From: Methanosarcina sp. | GTDB lineage: Archaea; Halobacteriota; Methanosarcinia; Methanosarcinales; Methanosarcinaceae | Assembly: GCA_013331265.1 (NCBI GenBank) | Contig: DUGS01000191.1 | Coordinates: 1-12,705 of the forward strand | Length of the DNA stretch: 12,705 nt | Direction: 5' to 3' | Shown here: positions 6,915-12,644 of the stretch, one piece after another | Layout of the letters: each line of letters opens with the position of its first letter | Position numbering within the stretch: the stretch's first letter is position 1 | Translations under genes and position numbers: made by a program | The notes under the pieces: model-generated | The model's database searches: none | Told to the model about the DNA's origin: nothing | What the model saw: only the letters and a program-made list of their open reading frames with translations

Positions 6915-7610
6915 TTAACGGGAATCCCCTATTACGACTCCCATTTCTGACTTCAGGCGAGGTCCTATTGCTGCCACAATCCCTGGCCCATCTGTCGTTT
7001 CGCGGCATACGACTGCATGTTCAAGCAGCCCAAGGCGTTCGACTTCATAAATGTCCCTGCCGTGTCCTGTCTTCTTTATTGCACTTTTAATTTCCGAGCG
7101 GGTAGCAGCATTAATGACAACCCTATCTGTACTTGCTTTTTTCCAGCTCCACCAGAGGTCAAGCTGTTTTTTGGTGAAGCGGGCTTTTATTTTTTTGTTT
7201 GCTTCCAGTATTTCAATCTCAACCGGCAGGTGCGGGATCAGGCCAAACCTTGATGCAAGCTGTTTTGGCTTTCCGTTGCCCAGGGCTTTGAGTTCTTCAG
7301 CTTCAACCTGCACAGGGATCCCGATATTAACCATAAAAGCATCTTCCGGAAAAGCCTGAAGAAATCCCATGTATACCTTTCCAGGTTCAGCTTTTTTTGC
7401 AGGGCTTCCGTATCTGGATCCCAGAAGGTTTGCTGACACCTCTTCGTCTTCCCCTTCAAGGGAATATTCTGCCCAGTTTTCCGGGGTGATAGAGACCTCA
7501 ACCTTTACTTCAAGGTCTTTCAATTCATTCTCAACCAGGTTTTTCAGGAGTTCAGCCATTCTTTCCCGGTTTTTTCCATAAATATGCTGGAGGGTTACAA
7601 CTTTTCTCAT
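6915..7610 (-). CDS. DUF2110 family protein, archaeal, function unknown
   Basis: A 231-aa soluble protein that I recognise as the archaeal DUF2110 family. It starts MRKVVTLQHIYGKNRERMAELLKNL and continues with the segment SITPENWAEYSLEGEDEEVSANLLGSRYG (40-68). A central region contains FMVNIGIPV, and there is a conserved R-F-T-K-K-Q-L-D-L-W-W-S-W-K (149-162) segment. The C-terminal half, with INAATRSEIKSAIKKTGHGRDI and LGLLEHAVVCRETTDGPGI, reads like a small alpha/beta nucleic-acid-binding fold, but that is inference. In some euryarchaea this family sits near basal transcription factor genes (recalled, not shown here). The ATG is preceded by AGGAAG. A TATA-like TTATAT at about 7670-7675 on the minus strand would start the mRNA near 7646. 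It is convergent with msvR across 100 bp of AT-rich spacer. Confidence 0.8.
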   Translation of the reverse strand: MRKVVTLQHIYGKNRERMAELLKNLVENELKDLEVKVEVSITPENWAEYSLEGEDEEVSANLLGSRYGSPAKKAEPGKVYMGFLQAFPEDAFMVNIGIPVQVEAEELKALGNGKPKQLASRFGLIPHLPVEIEILEANKKIKARFTKKQLDLWWSWKKASTDRVVINAATRSEIKSAIKKTGHGRDIYEVERLGLLEHAVVCRETTDGPGIVAAIGPRLKSEMGVVIGDSR

Positions 7611-7640
7611 ATTCTTCCTGCCGATTTATATGAAGAAGCG

Positions 7641-7680
7641 TAAAACCCCCAGGTCTTTAGCCCAGGGGATATAAGCGTCA
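7641..7680 (+). other. Decayed hairpin resembling an IS200/IS605 (TnpB) element end
   Basis: ACCCCCAGG, a TCTTTAG loop and CCCAGGGG (7645-7668) are followed by ATATAAGCGTCA. IS200/IS605-type elements in archaea often end in a C-rich/G-rich hairpin with a TCTTTAG loop followed by a short tail ending in GTCA. Here the stem pairs CCCC with GGGG and GG with CC around an A-A mismatch. No tnpA or tnpB reading frame is present, so if real it is a solo relic. The same bases include two direct CCCAGG copies and lie in the promoter region of the DUF2110 gene, so an operator is the alternative. Confidence 0.3.
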
Positions 7681-7761
7681 TCTTCTCCAATATTCTTTCA
7701 GTATTCTTTGACTTAATATAGACATCAGATAATATTGTATTAGATTAAGGTATGCGAAAAC

Positions 7762-7781
7762 CAGGCAACCTTTTTTGCCTG
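7762..7781 (-). terminator. Stem-loop terminator after the winged-helix gene
   Basis: A perfect 7-bp inverted repeat, CAGGCAA (7762-7768) and TTGCCTG (7775-7781), has a 6-base loop. It lies 12 bases beyond the stop codon of the leftward gene at 7794. On the minus strand it is followed by GTTTTCG, a short T-run. Confidence 0.5.
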
Positions 7782-7793
7782 TAATGCCGGGAA

Positions 7794-8459
7794 TCACATA
7801 CCTTCGGGCTTTGAGCTCTTCAGATAAGATTCAAGGAGTTTTTCTGTTTCTTCCAGGGCTGAAATCACTGTTTCATCAACAGGAGTCTCTGCCTTTTCAA
7901 TCTGATTATATAGTTTTTTGATGTCCCGGCTGTTAGGGCCAAGTTTTCTTGAAACCATTTCCTTACTCTGCCTTTTCTCAACTGCTTCCCTGTAGATACT
8001 CTCGATTTTGTTCCTTAGATTTCTTACTTTCTCCAGGATTTCAGCACTGAGAGGGTCAAGCTCTTTTGCTGTTACACTTGCGGTTTCTTCTTCACATTCT
8101 CCGGGCTCTTTGTCTACCGTTCCTTCGCCTTCCCCGCCTTTTACTGCTGCTTCTTTTTCTTCTGCTCCTTTTTCTTCTAATTGAGATTCTTTTGCAATTG
8201 TATTCCGGAACTCTTGAAGGGCCTTTTCTACTTCCTTTCCATACTCCGTGAGTTCAACAAATTTTATCCGACCTTCAAATGAGAATTTTATAAGTCTGGA
8301 CTGTTCCATTTTCGAAAGAATTCTCGTAGTATGGGCAAATGTCGAGTCTATCTCCTTTGAAATAACAGAAGCATAGGTTTTTCCCGTCGAACCTATGAAT
8401 AACAATGCACGTGTGGGTTTTTCCTGCAAAAACAACTTTTCTGCATCTTCGTCAGACAT
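7794..8459 (-). CDS. Winged-helix protein with acidic linker and C-terminal helical domain
   Basis: A 221-aa probable transcriptional regulator that I cannot assign to a named family. Residues 14-82 form a MarR-like winged helix: TRALLFIGSTGKTYASVISKEI, recognition helix FAHTTRILSKMEQSRLI, wing FEGRIKFVELTEYGKEV. Residues 88-133 are a Glu/Lys/Gly-rich low-complexity linker. Residues 137-215 are predicted long helices (EILEKVRNLRNKIESIYREAVEKR and VISALEETEKLLESYLKS), perhaps for dimerisation or partner binding. Two starts are possible: GTG at 8468 and ATG at 8459. I chose the ATG because the three-codon extension MIF adds nothing and GTGAT just before it can serve as a partial ribosome binding site. 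It has its own TATA box and lies downstream of trm1 on the same strand with a 125-bp gap. Confidence 0.75.
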   Translation of the reverse strand: MSDEDAEKLFLQEKPTRALLFIGSTGKTYASVISKEIDSTFAHTTRILSKMEQSRLIKFSFEGRIKFVELTEYGKEVEKALQEFRNTIAKESQLEEKGAEEKEAAVKGGEGEGTVDKEPGECEEETASVTAKELDPLSAEILEKVRNLRNKIESIYREAVEKRQSKEMVSRKLGPNSRDIKKLYNQIEKAETPVDETVISALEETEKLLESYLKSSKPEGM

Positions 8460-8530
8460 GAATATCACATAGAGTTTTTTTAGCGAATTATTTCTGGATC
8501 TGAGCTCAGGCGTTTATTATTCTTTAATAG

Positions 8531-8540
8531 TTTATATAAT
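8531..8540 (-). promoter_or_regulatory. TATA box of the winged-helix gene
   Basis: The minus strand reads ATTATATAAA, preceded by TCCAAT. Transcription would start near 8510, leaving a leader of about 50 bases before the ATG at 8459. The site lies in the trm1 3' spacer, so the gene has its own promoter. Confidence 0.55.
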
Positions 8541-8584
8541 ATTGGAACAGTTTTTCTATCTTCAATTTTCGAAGGAGTCTGCAG

Positions 8585-9751
8585 TCATCCTGAAAGTGCC
8601 AGGATTATTTTCTTTATTTCGTCTATAGGTGCATCCGTTTTGAAAGAGGTTCCGCTGAAATGAGTCCTTGAAGCTTCAAACCCACTGGCTCTGAGCGCCT
8701 CTAAAAGACTCTCAATACCTGTTGCAGAAGCTCCCAGTTCTTTGCAGATTACGTGCTGGTCATAGAACATGGGAATATCAAGTTCATCCCTGCAGAATGT
8801 AATTATTTTTCTAATTTTATCTTTTGTATTCAGAGGGTGTGCTTCAAGCTTGGAGATCACTTCATTGCAGTATTCAGGCTCTCTATAAGGACCAAGCCAC
8901 AGAGGACCTGCAATTTTTGTCAATCCCCCACACACAGGGCATTCCTTCTCAATATGTACTGCAAGCCCGTAAACAGGTTCTCTAAACCCGCACTTAGGGC
9001 AGTGTATATTGAATCCCATTGATTTCAGGGTTCTGTCGGCGTGTTTGGACCCTGGGAGGACTTCAAGGTAAGTACGGACATAATGGCGCGTAACATGGGA
9101 AAGCAGGGGCAACATGCCTTTTTCGTGCTTTGCAAGCTCCCTTGCACAGGCTCCGAGCAGGACCCTTAACCCCATCTCGCTATGATATTCCGTGTTCAGG
9201 GGTACGGCTGCATACTTTCTGATCCCTGAGTTAAGGTGGGCTCCACAGAGAGGTGCTGTATCCGTCGCAGTAACCGAAAGCATGCTGTGTGCCGAAGTTG
9301 CAGCTGCGTCCAGGTAAGGCGAAGGAGTCCCGAACGGGTCTATGTCAACAATATGGAACTTCTGCTCATGAAGCAGAACATTTGCGTTCTTGCGTGTAGC
9401 CTGGGTTTTTTCTTCAAGCCCGTTAATTATTATATTTTCCTTTATCAGTTCAAAGGCTTCAGGGCTCCAATCATTCATCGTCGCGTGAATTCCTACTTCC
9501 CCTGCGACTCTAAGTCCTCGAATTCCTGATGCTGAAAAAGCATCCACATAACGGATCTCCTCTCTCAGTATCTCTTTTTTCGAAAGAAGCCTCTCCACAA
9601 ATGCCGCAGTTGCTGCAACATTGATATCACGGTTCAGCTCCATTTCCGGGTTATAGAACACCGGCGCTGCCGATGGAGGGAAGTTTGCATCCGGAGGCGG
9701 GACCGGAACTGATACCTTTGTTGCCCCTTCCACTATAGTTCTACAGATCAT
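8585..9751 (-). CDS. trm1: tRNA (guanine(26)-N(2))-dimethyltransferase Trm1
   Basis: A 388-aa enzyme that dimethylates G26 of tRNAs with S-adenosylmethionine in the cytoplasm; the length is typical of archaeal Trm1. Family landmarks are all present: VFYNPEMELNRDINV (31-45), SAM motif I YVDAFSASGIRGLR (68-81), acidic SAM contact in NDWSPEAF (93-100) and catalytic motif VDIDPFGTP (135-143), where Asp138 is at the same number as in the Pyrococcus enzyme, as I recall. The C-terminal zinc knuckle is C-P-K-C (251-254) and C-P-V-C (271-274). The ATG has no ribosome binding site. AAAATAATAT at about 9772-9782, overlapping the stop of the upstream lipoprotein gene, could be a TATA box giving a leaderless mRNA at 9751. 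The gap to the upstream gene is only 24 bases, so read-through is also possible. Confidence 0.95.
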   Translation of the reverse strand: MICRTIVEGATKVSVPVPPPDANFPPSAAPVFYNPEMELNRDINVAATAAFVERLLSKKEILREEIRYVDAFSASGIRGLRVAGEVGIHATMNDWSPEAFELIKENIIINGLEEKTQATRKNANVLLHEQKFHIVDIDPFGTPSPYLDAAATSAHSMLSVTATDTAPLCGAHLNSGIRKYAAVPLNTEYHSEMGLRVLLGACARELAKHEKGMLPLLSHVTRHYVRTYLEVLPGSKHADRTLKSMGFNIHCPKCGFREPVYGLAVHIEKECPVCGGLTKIAGPLWLGPYREPEYCNEVISKLEAHPLNTKDKIRKIITFCRDELDIPMFYDQHVICKELGASATGIESLLEALRASGFEASRTHFSGTSFKTDAPIDEIKKIILALSG

Positions 9752-9775
9752 CTAAAGTTGCTATACTTTGGGATA

Positions 9776-10318
9776 TTATTTTACAGTGATGGTCATCTTC
9801 ATATTCGGGTACCCTTTCACACTGAAATTATAGCTTCCGGTTTCATTGAATGTATAATCAAAGGTATTTCCATACCCAAGCCTCTGGTCCTCGAAAAGCC
9901 CTTCCTCACTGGTCAGGATAAAAAGAATATCTTCATAATTTCTCCATACAACCAGGTCCCCTGTGTTAATCTCCAGTTCCGAAGGCATGAAAACATATTT
10001 CCTGAGCCTTACAAGATATGTCCTTGGTCCGGTTTCCGCAGGCTGCTCGGTTCCGGCTTCTTTCCCTCCTTCGGTCACGTTTTCAGTTTGCGCTTCTTCT
10101 GTTCCGCCAGCGATAACCGGGGTCAGTGTTTCCTCAGCTGTTTCTGTTTCTTCTGACGTTACTGTCTCCTCTGGTGTCTGTGCTTCCTCATACCTCTGTG
10201 TTCCTCCGGAACTCCCGGAGTCTTTATTTTCTTGCTCCTGATTTTCTCCAGAATTAAGGCAGCCGGACATTAAGACTGAAATGACTATTAAAAGCAGGAC
10301 AAGTTTTTTTATTGTCAT
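9776..10318 (-). CDS. Lipoprotein with acidic linker and copper-ligand-less cupredoxin-like domain
   Basis: A 180-aa surface lipoprotein. Residues 1-20 are a lipoprotein signal peptide with lipobox L-M-S-G-C, so Cys20 is the anchor. Residues 21-97 are a disordered Thr/Glu/Gly/Gln-rich linker with TPEET-like repeats. Residues 98-180 form a cupredoxin-like beta-sandwich: FMPSELEINTGDLVVWRNYED, GLFEDQRLGYGNTFDYTFNETGSYNF and PNMKMTITV. In blue copper proteins the end reads Y-x-x-x-C-x-x-H-P-x-M; here it is Y-N-F-S-V-K-G-Y-P-N-M, so Cys and His are replaced (Val167, Tyr170) and only the Met remains; the upstream His (after W-x-N) is also absent. Type 1 copper binding is therefore unlikely. An N-glycosylation sequon N-E-T lies at 158-160. 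The ATG follows a G-run (GGGGGGGGAAG). Paralogous to the next two genes. Confidence 0.85.
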   Translation of the reverse strand: MTIKKLVLLLIVISVLMSGCLNSGENQEQENKDSGSSGGTQRYEEAQTPEETVTSEETETAEETLTPVIAGGTEEAQTENVTEGGKEAGTEQPAETGPRTYLVRLRKYVFMPSELEINTGDLVVWRNYEDILFILTSEEGLFEDQRLGYGNTFDYTFNETGSYNFSVKGYPNMKMTITVK

Positions 10319-10360
10319 TACTTCCCCCCCCTTTGAGTAAATTTTCTTTTTACCCCTAAT

Positions 10361-10370
10361 TCTATATAAT
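10361..10370 (-). promoter_or_regulatory. TATA box of the lipoprotein gene ending at 9776
   Basis: Minus-strand ATTATATAGA predicts a start near 10340. The ribosome binding G-run at 10324-10331 would follow in a leader of about 20 bases. Confidence 0.5.
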
Positions 10371-10460
10371 ACTATTAAATAATAACATTTTCTTATAATA
10401 AAGCTTATTTTTAAAAATAGTTTGTTTGTAATCGATTGCAGAATGCAGAAGCTGTCAGAA

Positions 10461-10525
10461 GTGAACTACTCCTCCCTATCGGCTTGATATCCGTCGAGGA
10501 AGGAGCCCTCTCGCCTTATCGAGAT
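10461..10525. other. Double-hairpin element, possible mobile-element end or structured RNA
   Basis: The first hairpin pairs CTCCTCCCT (10469-10477) with AGGAAGGAG (10497-10505), with a single C-A mismatch and a further CGG/CCG pairing inside. The second pairs TCTCG (10509-10513) with CGAGA (10520-10524) around CCTTAT. It is GC-richer than its AT-rich surroundings, which marks it as a discrete insertion or RNA. The preceding GTGAACTACTC (TAGTTCAC on the minus strand) resembles sequences next to IS200/IS605-type element ends, from recall. No transposase lies nearby. Confidence 0.45.
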
Positions 10526-10551
10526 AGAATTTTATAAAAAAGAGTTTAATC

Positions 10552-10597
10552 TAATAAAAATAAGGTTACTGGAAAGTTTTACTGCCTTTCCAGTTAC
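10552..10597 (-). terminator. Second stem-loop terminator behind the gene at 10672
   Basis: GTTACTGGAAAG (10565-10576) and CTTTCCAGTTAC (10586-10597) form a 12-bp stem with one mismatch and a 9-base loop. On the minus strand it is followed by CTTATTTTTATT, the T-rich tract expected at archaeal terminators. It would act as a backup 75 bases beyond the stop codon. Confidence 0.6.
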
Positions 10598-10637
10598 GTT
10601 ATAAATGTTTATGAAATATGTTCCTTCTAGATTTTTT

Positions 10638-10669
10638 AAAAAAGTTACTCAGAGATTCCTGAGAAACTT
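10638..10669 (-). terminator. Stem-loop terminator directly after the lipoprotein gene
   Basis: AAGTTACTCAG (10642-10652) and CTGAGAAACTT (10659-10669) form an 11-bp stem with one mismatch and a 6-base loop. On the minus strand the stem begins two bases after the stop codon and runs into TTTTTT. Confidence 0.7.
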
Positions 10670-10671
10670 CT

Positions 10672-11217
10672 TCAGGGTTCACTTACGGTTATATTGACAT
10701 TCATCTTGGGTTGCCCGATAACAGTAAAGTTGTATTCCCCTGTTTCATTGAAAGTATAGGCAAAGGAACGCCTGTATGTAAGACTCTGGTTCTCAAAGAG
10801 TCCCTGTTCACTGACAAGGGTAAAGACTCTCCTTGGGCTGTCCTGATAATTTAACCAGGCAACTGTTTCTCCTTCTTTGATATCAAGACTTGAGACAGAT
10901 GCCCTGTATTTATCCAGTCTTATAGTATAGGGAGTTGTCTTTATTTTGGATTCACTAACTGTCGGTCCTTCTTCTGTCTCATTTTCTTCCGCAGTTCCAT
11001 TTTCTTCTTCTGTCTCCGTTACTGCCGGGGTCTCAACTTCTTCCGAGGGTTCAGTCTCTGCCGGTGTCTCAGTTTCTTCCGGAGTAGCGGTTTCTTCCGG
11101 AGTTACTGTTTCTTCGGGTGTCGCGTTTGCTTCCGGGGAAGGTTGTTCCTTTTCAGTGCATCCCGAGAACAAAACCACGCTTAAAACTAGAAGTAGAACA
11201 ATGAGTTTTGTTTCCAT
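10672..11217 (-). CDS. Lipoprotein with TPEET-repeat linker and copper-ligand-less cupredoxin-like domain
   Basis: A 181-aa surface lipoprotein, paralog of the gene at 9776. The signal peptide ends in lipobox L-F-S-G-C with Cys20. Residues 27-86 are a strongly acidic linker of TPEET, TPAET and ETEE units; the underlying DNA is a run of related 18-24 bp repeats at about 11020-11130. Residues 95-181 form the cupredoxin-like domain: SSLDIKEGETVAWLNYQD, GLFENQSLTYRRSFAYTFNETGEYNF and PKMNVNITV. The copper ligands are lost: the usual Cys and His of the C-terminal loop are Val and Gln (Y-N-F-T-V-I-G-Q-P-K-M), and the N-terminal His is absent. Sequon N-E-T lies at 157-159. I chose ATG at 11217, preceded by GGGGA, over the in-frame GTG at 11229, which has no ribosome binding site. 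The function is unknown. Confidence 0.83.
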   Translation of the reverse strand: METKLIVLLLVLSVVLFSGCTEKEQPSPEANATPEETVTPEETATPEETETPAETEPSEEVETPAVTETEEENGTAEENETEEGPTVSESKIKTTPYTIRLDKYRASVSSLDIKEGETVAWLNYQDSPRRVFTLVSEQGLFENQSLTYRRSFAYTFNETGEYNFTVIGQPKMNVNITVSEP

Positions 11218-11614
11218 TTTATTCCCCACATCTCTTTTGGTTATTAAATTAAGAAACCTGCATACATAATTTTGGGTTTCAATATTTTTACTTTGATTTT
11301 TTGACTTTTATGTATCGATATTTTTCGATTTATTACTGGTTACGCTTGTCTATTCAATAACTAATATTATTTAATCTTAAGTTCTTGCTTTAATAGACTT
11401 TTTCTTTTTTAAGCGATTAGTTTTCCTATATGATCAGGACATTTTAATATATTTTTGTCATCTTTTGTTATATTTGTCTATTTTCCAAAGCAAAATTCTT
11501 AATGAGATTTAAGCGCTGTTCTTGCATATAAAGGTACTTTAGGTTTTTGTAAACATATTTACAGGTAATAAATCAGTTTTACCTGAAGAATTTTTTACAA
11601 TTTAAAAACCTATA

Positions 11615-11638
11615 TAAAAGCCTTTTGAGGCGTTTTTT
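11615..11638. terminator. Bidirectional terminator-like hairpin
   Basis: GCCT (11620-11623) and AGGC (11628-11631) form a short stem flanked by A-rich sequence on one side and T-rich on the other, so both strands read hairpin plus T-run. It lies about 150 bases beyond the two-domain cupredoxin-like gene. The stem is only 4 bp, extended by A-T pairs. Confidence 0.4.
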
Positions 11639-11663
11639 AATTGAAATTTATAAAAAAGTAAAC

Positions 11664-11735
11664 ATGTCTAAAAAGCGTCAACTTCCAGAAAAAGTTTATC
11701 TCCGTTTTTGTTCACCTGAATTAGCTTCCGTTTGA
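11664..11735 (+). CDS. 23-codon frame, uncertain small protein or gene remnant
   Basis: The frame starts MSKKRQLPEKVYLRF and ends FCSPELASV, 23 residues before a TGA. Its composition, with a basic start and normal codons, looks more protein-like than the surrounding AT-rich spacer. CCTATATAAAAG at 11609-11620 is an excellent archaeal TATA box for a start near 11640, but no ribosome binding site precedes the ATG and the hairpin above overlaps. It may be the 5' stub of a lost gene, a small protein, or chance. Confidence 0.2.
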   Translation: MSKKRQLPEKVYLRFCSPELASV

Positions 11736-11780
11736 GCTGACTTACCAGCAAGGAGTTGTATCTGCGGCTTTTTATTTATC

Positions 11781-12581
11781 TTACCCCACTTTTATAATAA
11801 GCTTTGTGTCAGGAATCTCTTTCAGCTTAAAAGCATAGTCTCCGGCTTCATCAAAGGTATATGAGAAGCTCTTTCCATAACCTATGATCTGGTCCTTGAA
11901 AAGTCCCTCTTCGCTTACCAGTGTAAATGAGCGTTTGGGCTTGTTAAGGTTTTTCCAGACCAGAGTGTCCCCTTTGTTAAGCTCAAGAGTCTCCGGGTAA
12001 AAGACAGATCCGCGTATAACTACTGAGTTTTCGGGGCCCTGTACTGTTTCGGTTTTTGTAATTACTTTCTCAGTCGGTTTGGGAGTTACTTTCTCAGTTG
12101 GTTTGGGAGTTACTTTCTCCGGTTTGGGAGTTTCCTTTTCCGGGAGCGGAGTTCCTGCAGTTTCCCTGGCTTTGTTAACCACAACTGTGCCTTTAAAATC
12201 TTTTTCATCCTTAATTATGAAACCAAAGGTTCCTGTTTCGTTAAACGTATACTCAAAAGATTTGCCATATCCAAGGCTAAAATCTTTCCAGAGATTGTCC
12301 TCGCTCACAAGGACAAAACTTCTTTTAGGCTTGTTCAGGTTGCGCCATATAACTTTATCATACTGGTTTATTTCTGTTGTTTCAGGATTTAAGGCATTGT
12401 TGGTTAAGACAATAATATGAGTCTCAGAGGCATACCCGTTTTCATTAGAAGTGCTATTTTGATCCATTTCACTGGTTCTGGTAGTTCCTTCCTGATATTC
12501 GGTTGAGGCTGTCAAACCCGTAAGCAGGATAAAAACGAAAACTACCAGTATTCCAAGTCTAAAGACTCTATTAGCTACCAT
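11781..12581 (-). CDS. Secreted protein with two copper-ligand-less cupredoxin-like domains
   Basis: A 266-aa exported protein. The signal peptide spans residues 1 to about 25 (hydrophobic 8-22, GLTAS cleavage zone), without a lipobox Cys, and there is no C-terminal anchor. Two cupredoxin-like domains (about 53-136 and 185-266) flank a basic linker (137-183) with repeated K-P-T-E-K-V-T-P units. The domains are clear duplicates: N-L-N-K-P-K-R-S-F-x-L-V-S-E at 81-94 and 211-224, and G-Y-G-K-S-F-x-Y-T-F at 104-113 and 234-243. Neither has the Cys, His or Met copper ligands; the C-terminal loops read FIIKDEKDFKG and FKLKEIPDTKL. The first keeps the N-E-T sequon at 114-116, the second has D-E-A. 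The ATG follows a strong site, GGAGGGGG (12585-12592). It is probably a structural or binding protein of the cell surface; the ligand is unknown. Confidence 0.85.
   Translation of the reverse strand: MVANRVFRLGILVVFVFILLTGLTASTEYQEGTTRTSEMDQNSTSNENGYASETHIIVLTNNALNPETTEINQYDKVIWRNLNKPKRSFVLVSEDNLWKDFSLGYGKSFEYTFNETGTFGFIIKDEKDFKGTVVVNKARETAGTPLPEKETPKPEKVTPKPTEKVTPKPTEKVITKTETVQGPENSVVIRGSVFYPETLELNKGDTLVWKNLNKPKRSFTLVSEEGLFKDQIIGYGKSFSYTFDEAGDYAFKLKEIPDTKLIIKVG
12062..12130. repeat. Three tandem 24-bp repeats coding the Lys/Pro/Thr linker
   Basis: Units at 12062-12085 and 12086-12109 (24 bp, differing at one position) and 12110-12130 (21 bp, three bases shorter) encode T-P-K-P-T-E-K-V repeats. 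The near-identity of the units shows recent expansion, and the length is probably polymorphic between strains. Confidence 0.85.
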
Positions 12582-12606
12582 TTTCCCCCTCCAAAGTTAT
12601 CACTCT

Positions 12607-12624
12607 AACGGATCTACATCCGTT
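12607..12624 (-). promoter_or_regulatory. Perfect hairpin at the predicted mRNA 5' end of the two-domain gene
   Basis: AACGGAT-CTAC-ATCCGTT is a perfect 7-bp inverted repeat with a 4-base loop. It starts where transcription is predicted from the TATA box (about 12624) and ends 14 bases before the ribosome binding site. It could cap and stabilise the mRNA or be an operator over the start site. Confidence 0.55.
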
Positions 12625-12644
12625 TAATGATAATATATGTAGCG

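Larger units (their letters stand above)
10319..10671. other. Spacer between the two lipoprotein genes
   Basis: This 353-bp region contains the promoter of the downstream lipoprotein gene (10361-10370), an unexplained double-hairpin element (10461-10525), and two stem-loop terminators of the upstream gene (10552-10597 and 10638-10669). No coding frame is convincing. Confidence 0.6.
11218..11780. other. Long AT-rich spacer between two cupredoxin-like genes
   Basis: This 563-bp region is upstream of the lipoprotein gene and downstream of the two-domain gene. Possible TATA boxes for the lipoprotein gene are minus-strand AATTTAATAA (11241-11250) and AAATTATGTA near 11263. ATCGA (11314-11318) and TCGAT (11325-11329) form a small inverted repeat about 100 bases upstream that could be an operator. 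A bidirectional terminator-like hairpin lies near 11620 and a 23-codon frame at 11664-11735. Otherwise nothing recognisable is seen, and the region is large enough to have lost a gene. Confidence 0.5.

Noticed and set aside
7794..8459. Winged-helix protein as archaeal transcription factor E
   Set aside because: It lacks the zinc ribbon with paired CxxC motifs and the leucine-rich extended winged helix typical of TFE.
10946..11269. Plus-strand frame of 107 codons rich in Ser/Val repeats opposite the TPEET linker
   Set aside because: It is the complement of the acidic linker repeats of the real lipoprotein gene; repetitive composition keeps the opposite frame open. No ribosome binding site or family match.
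9776..12581. Annotating the three proteins as blue copper electron carriers
   Set aside because: The Cys and His ligands needed for a type 1 copper site are missing in all four domains.
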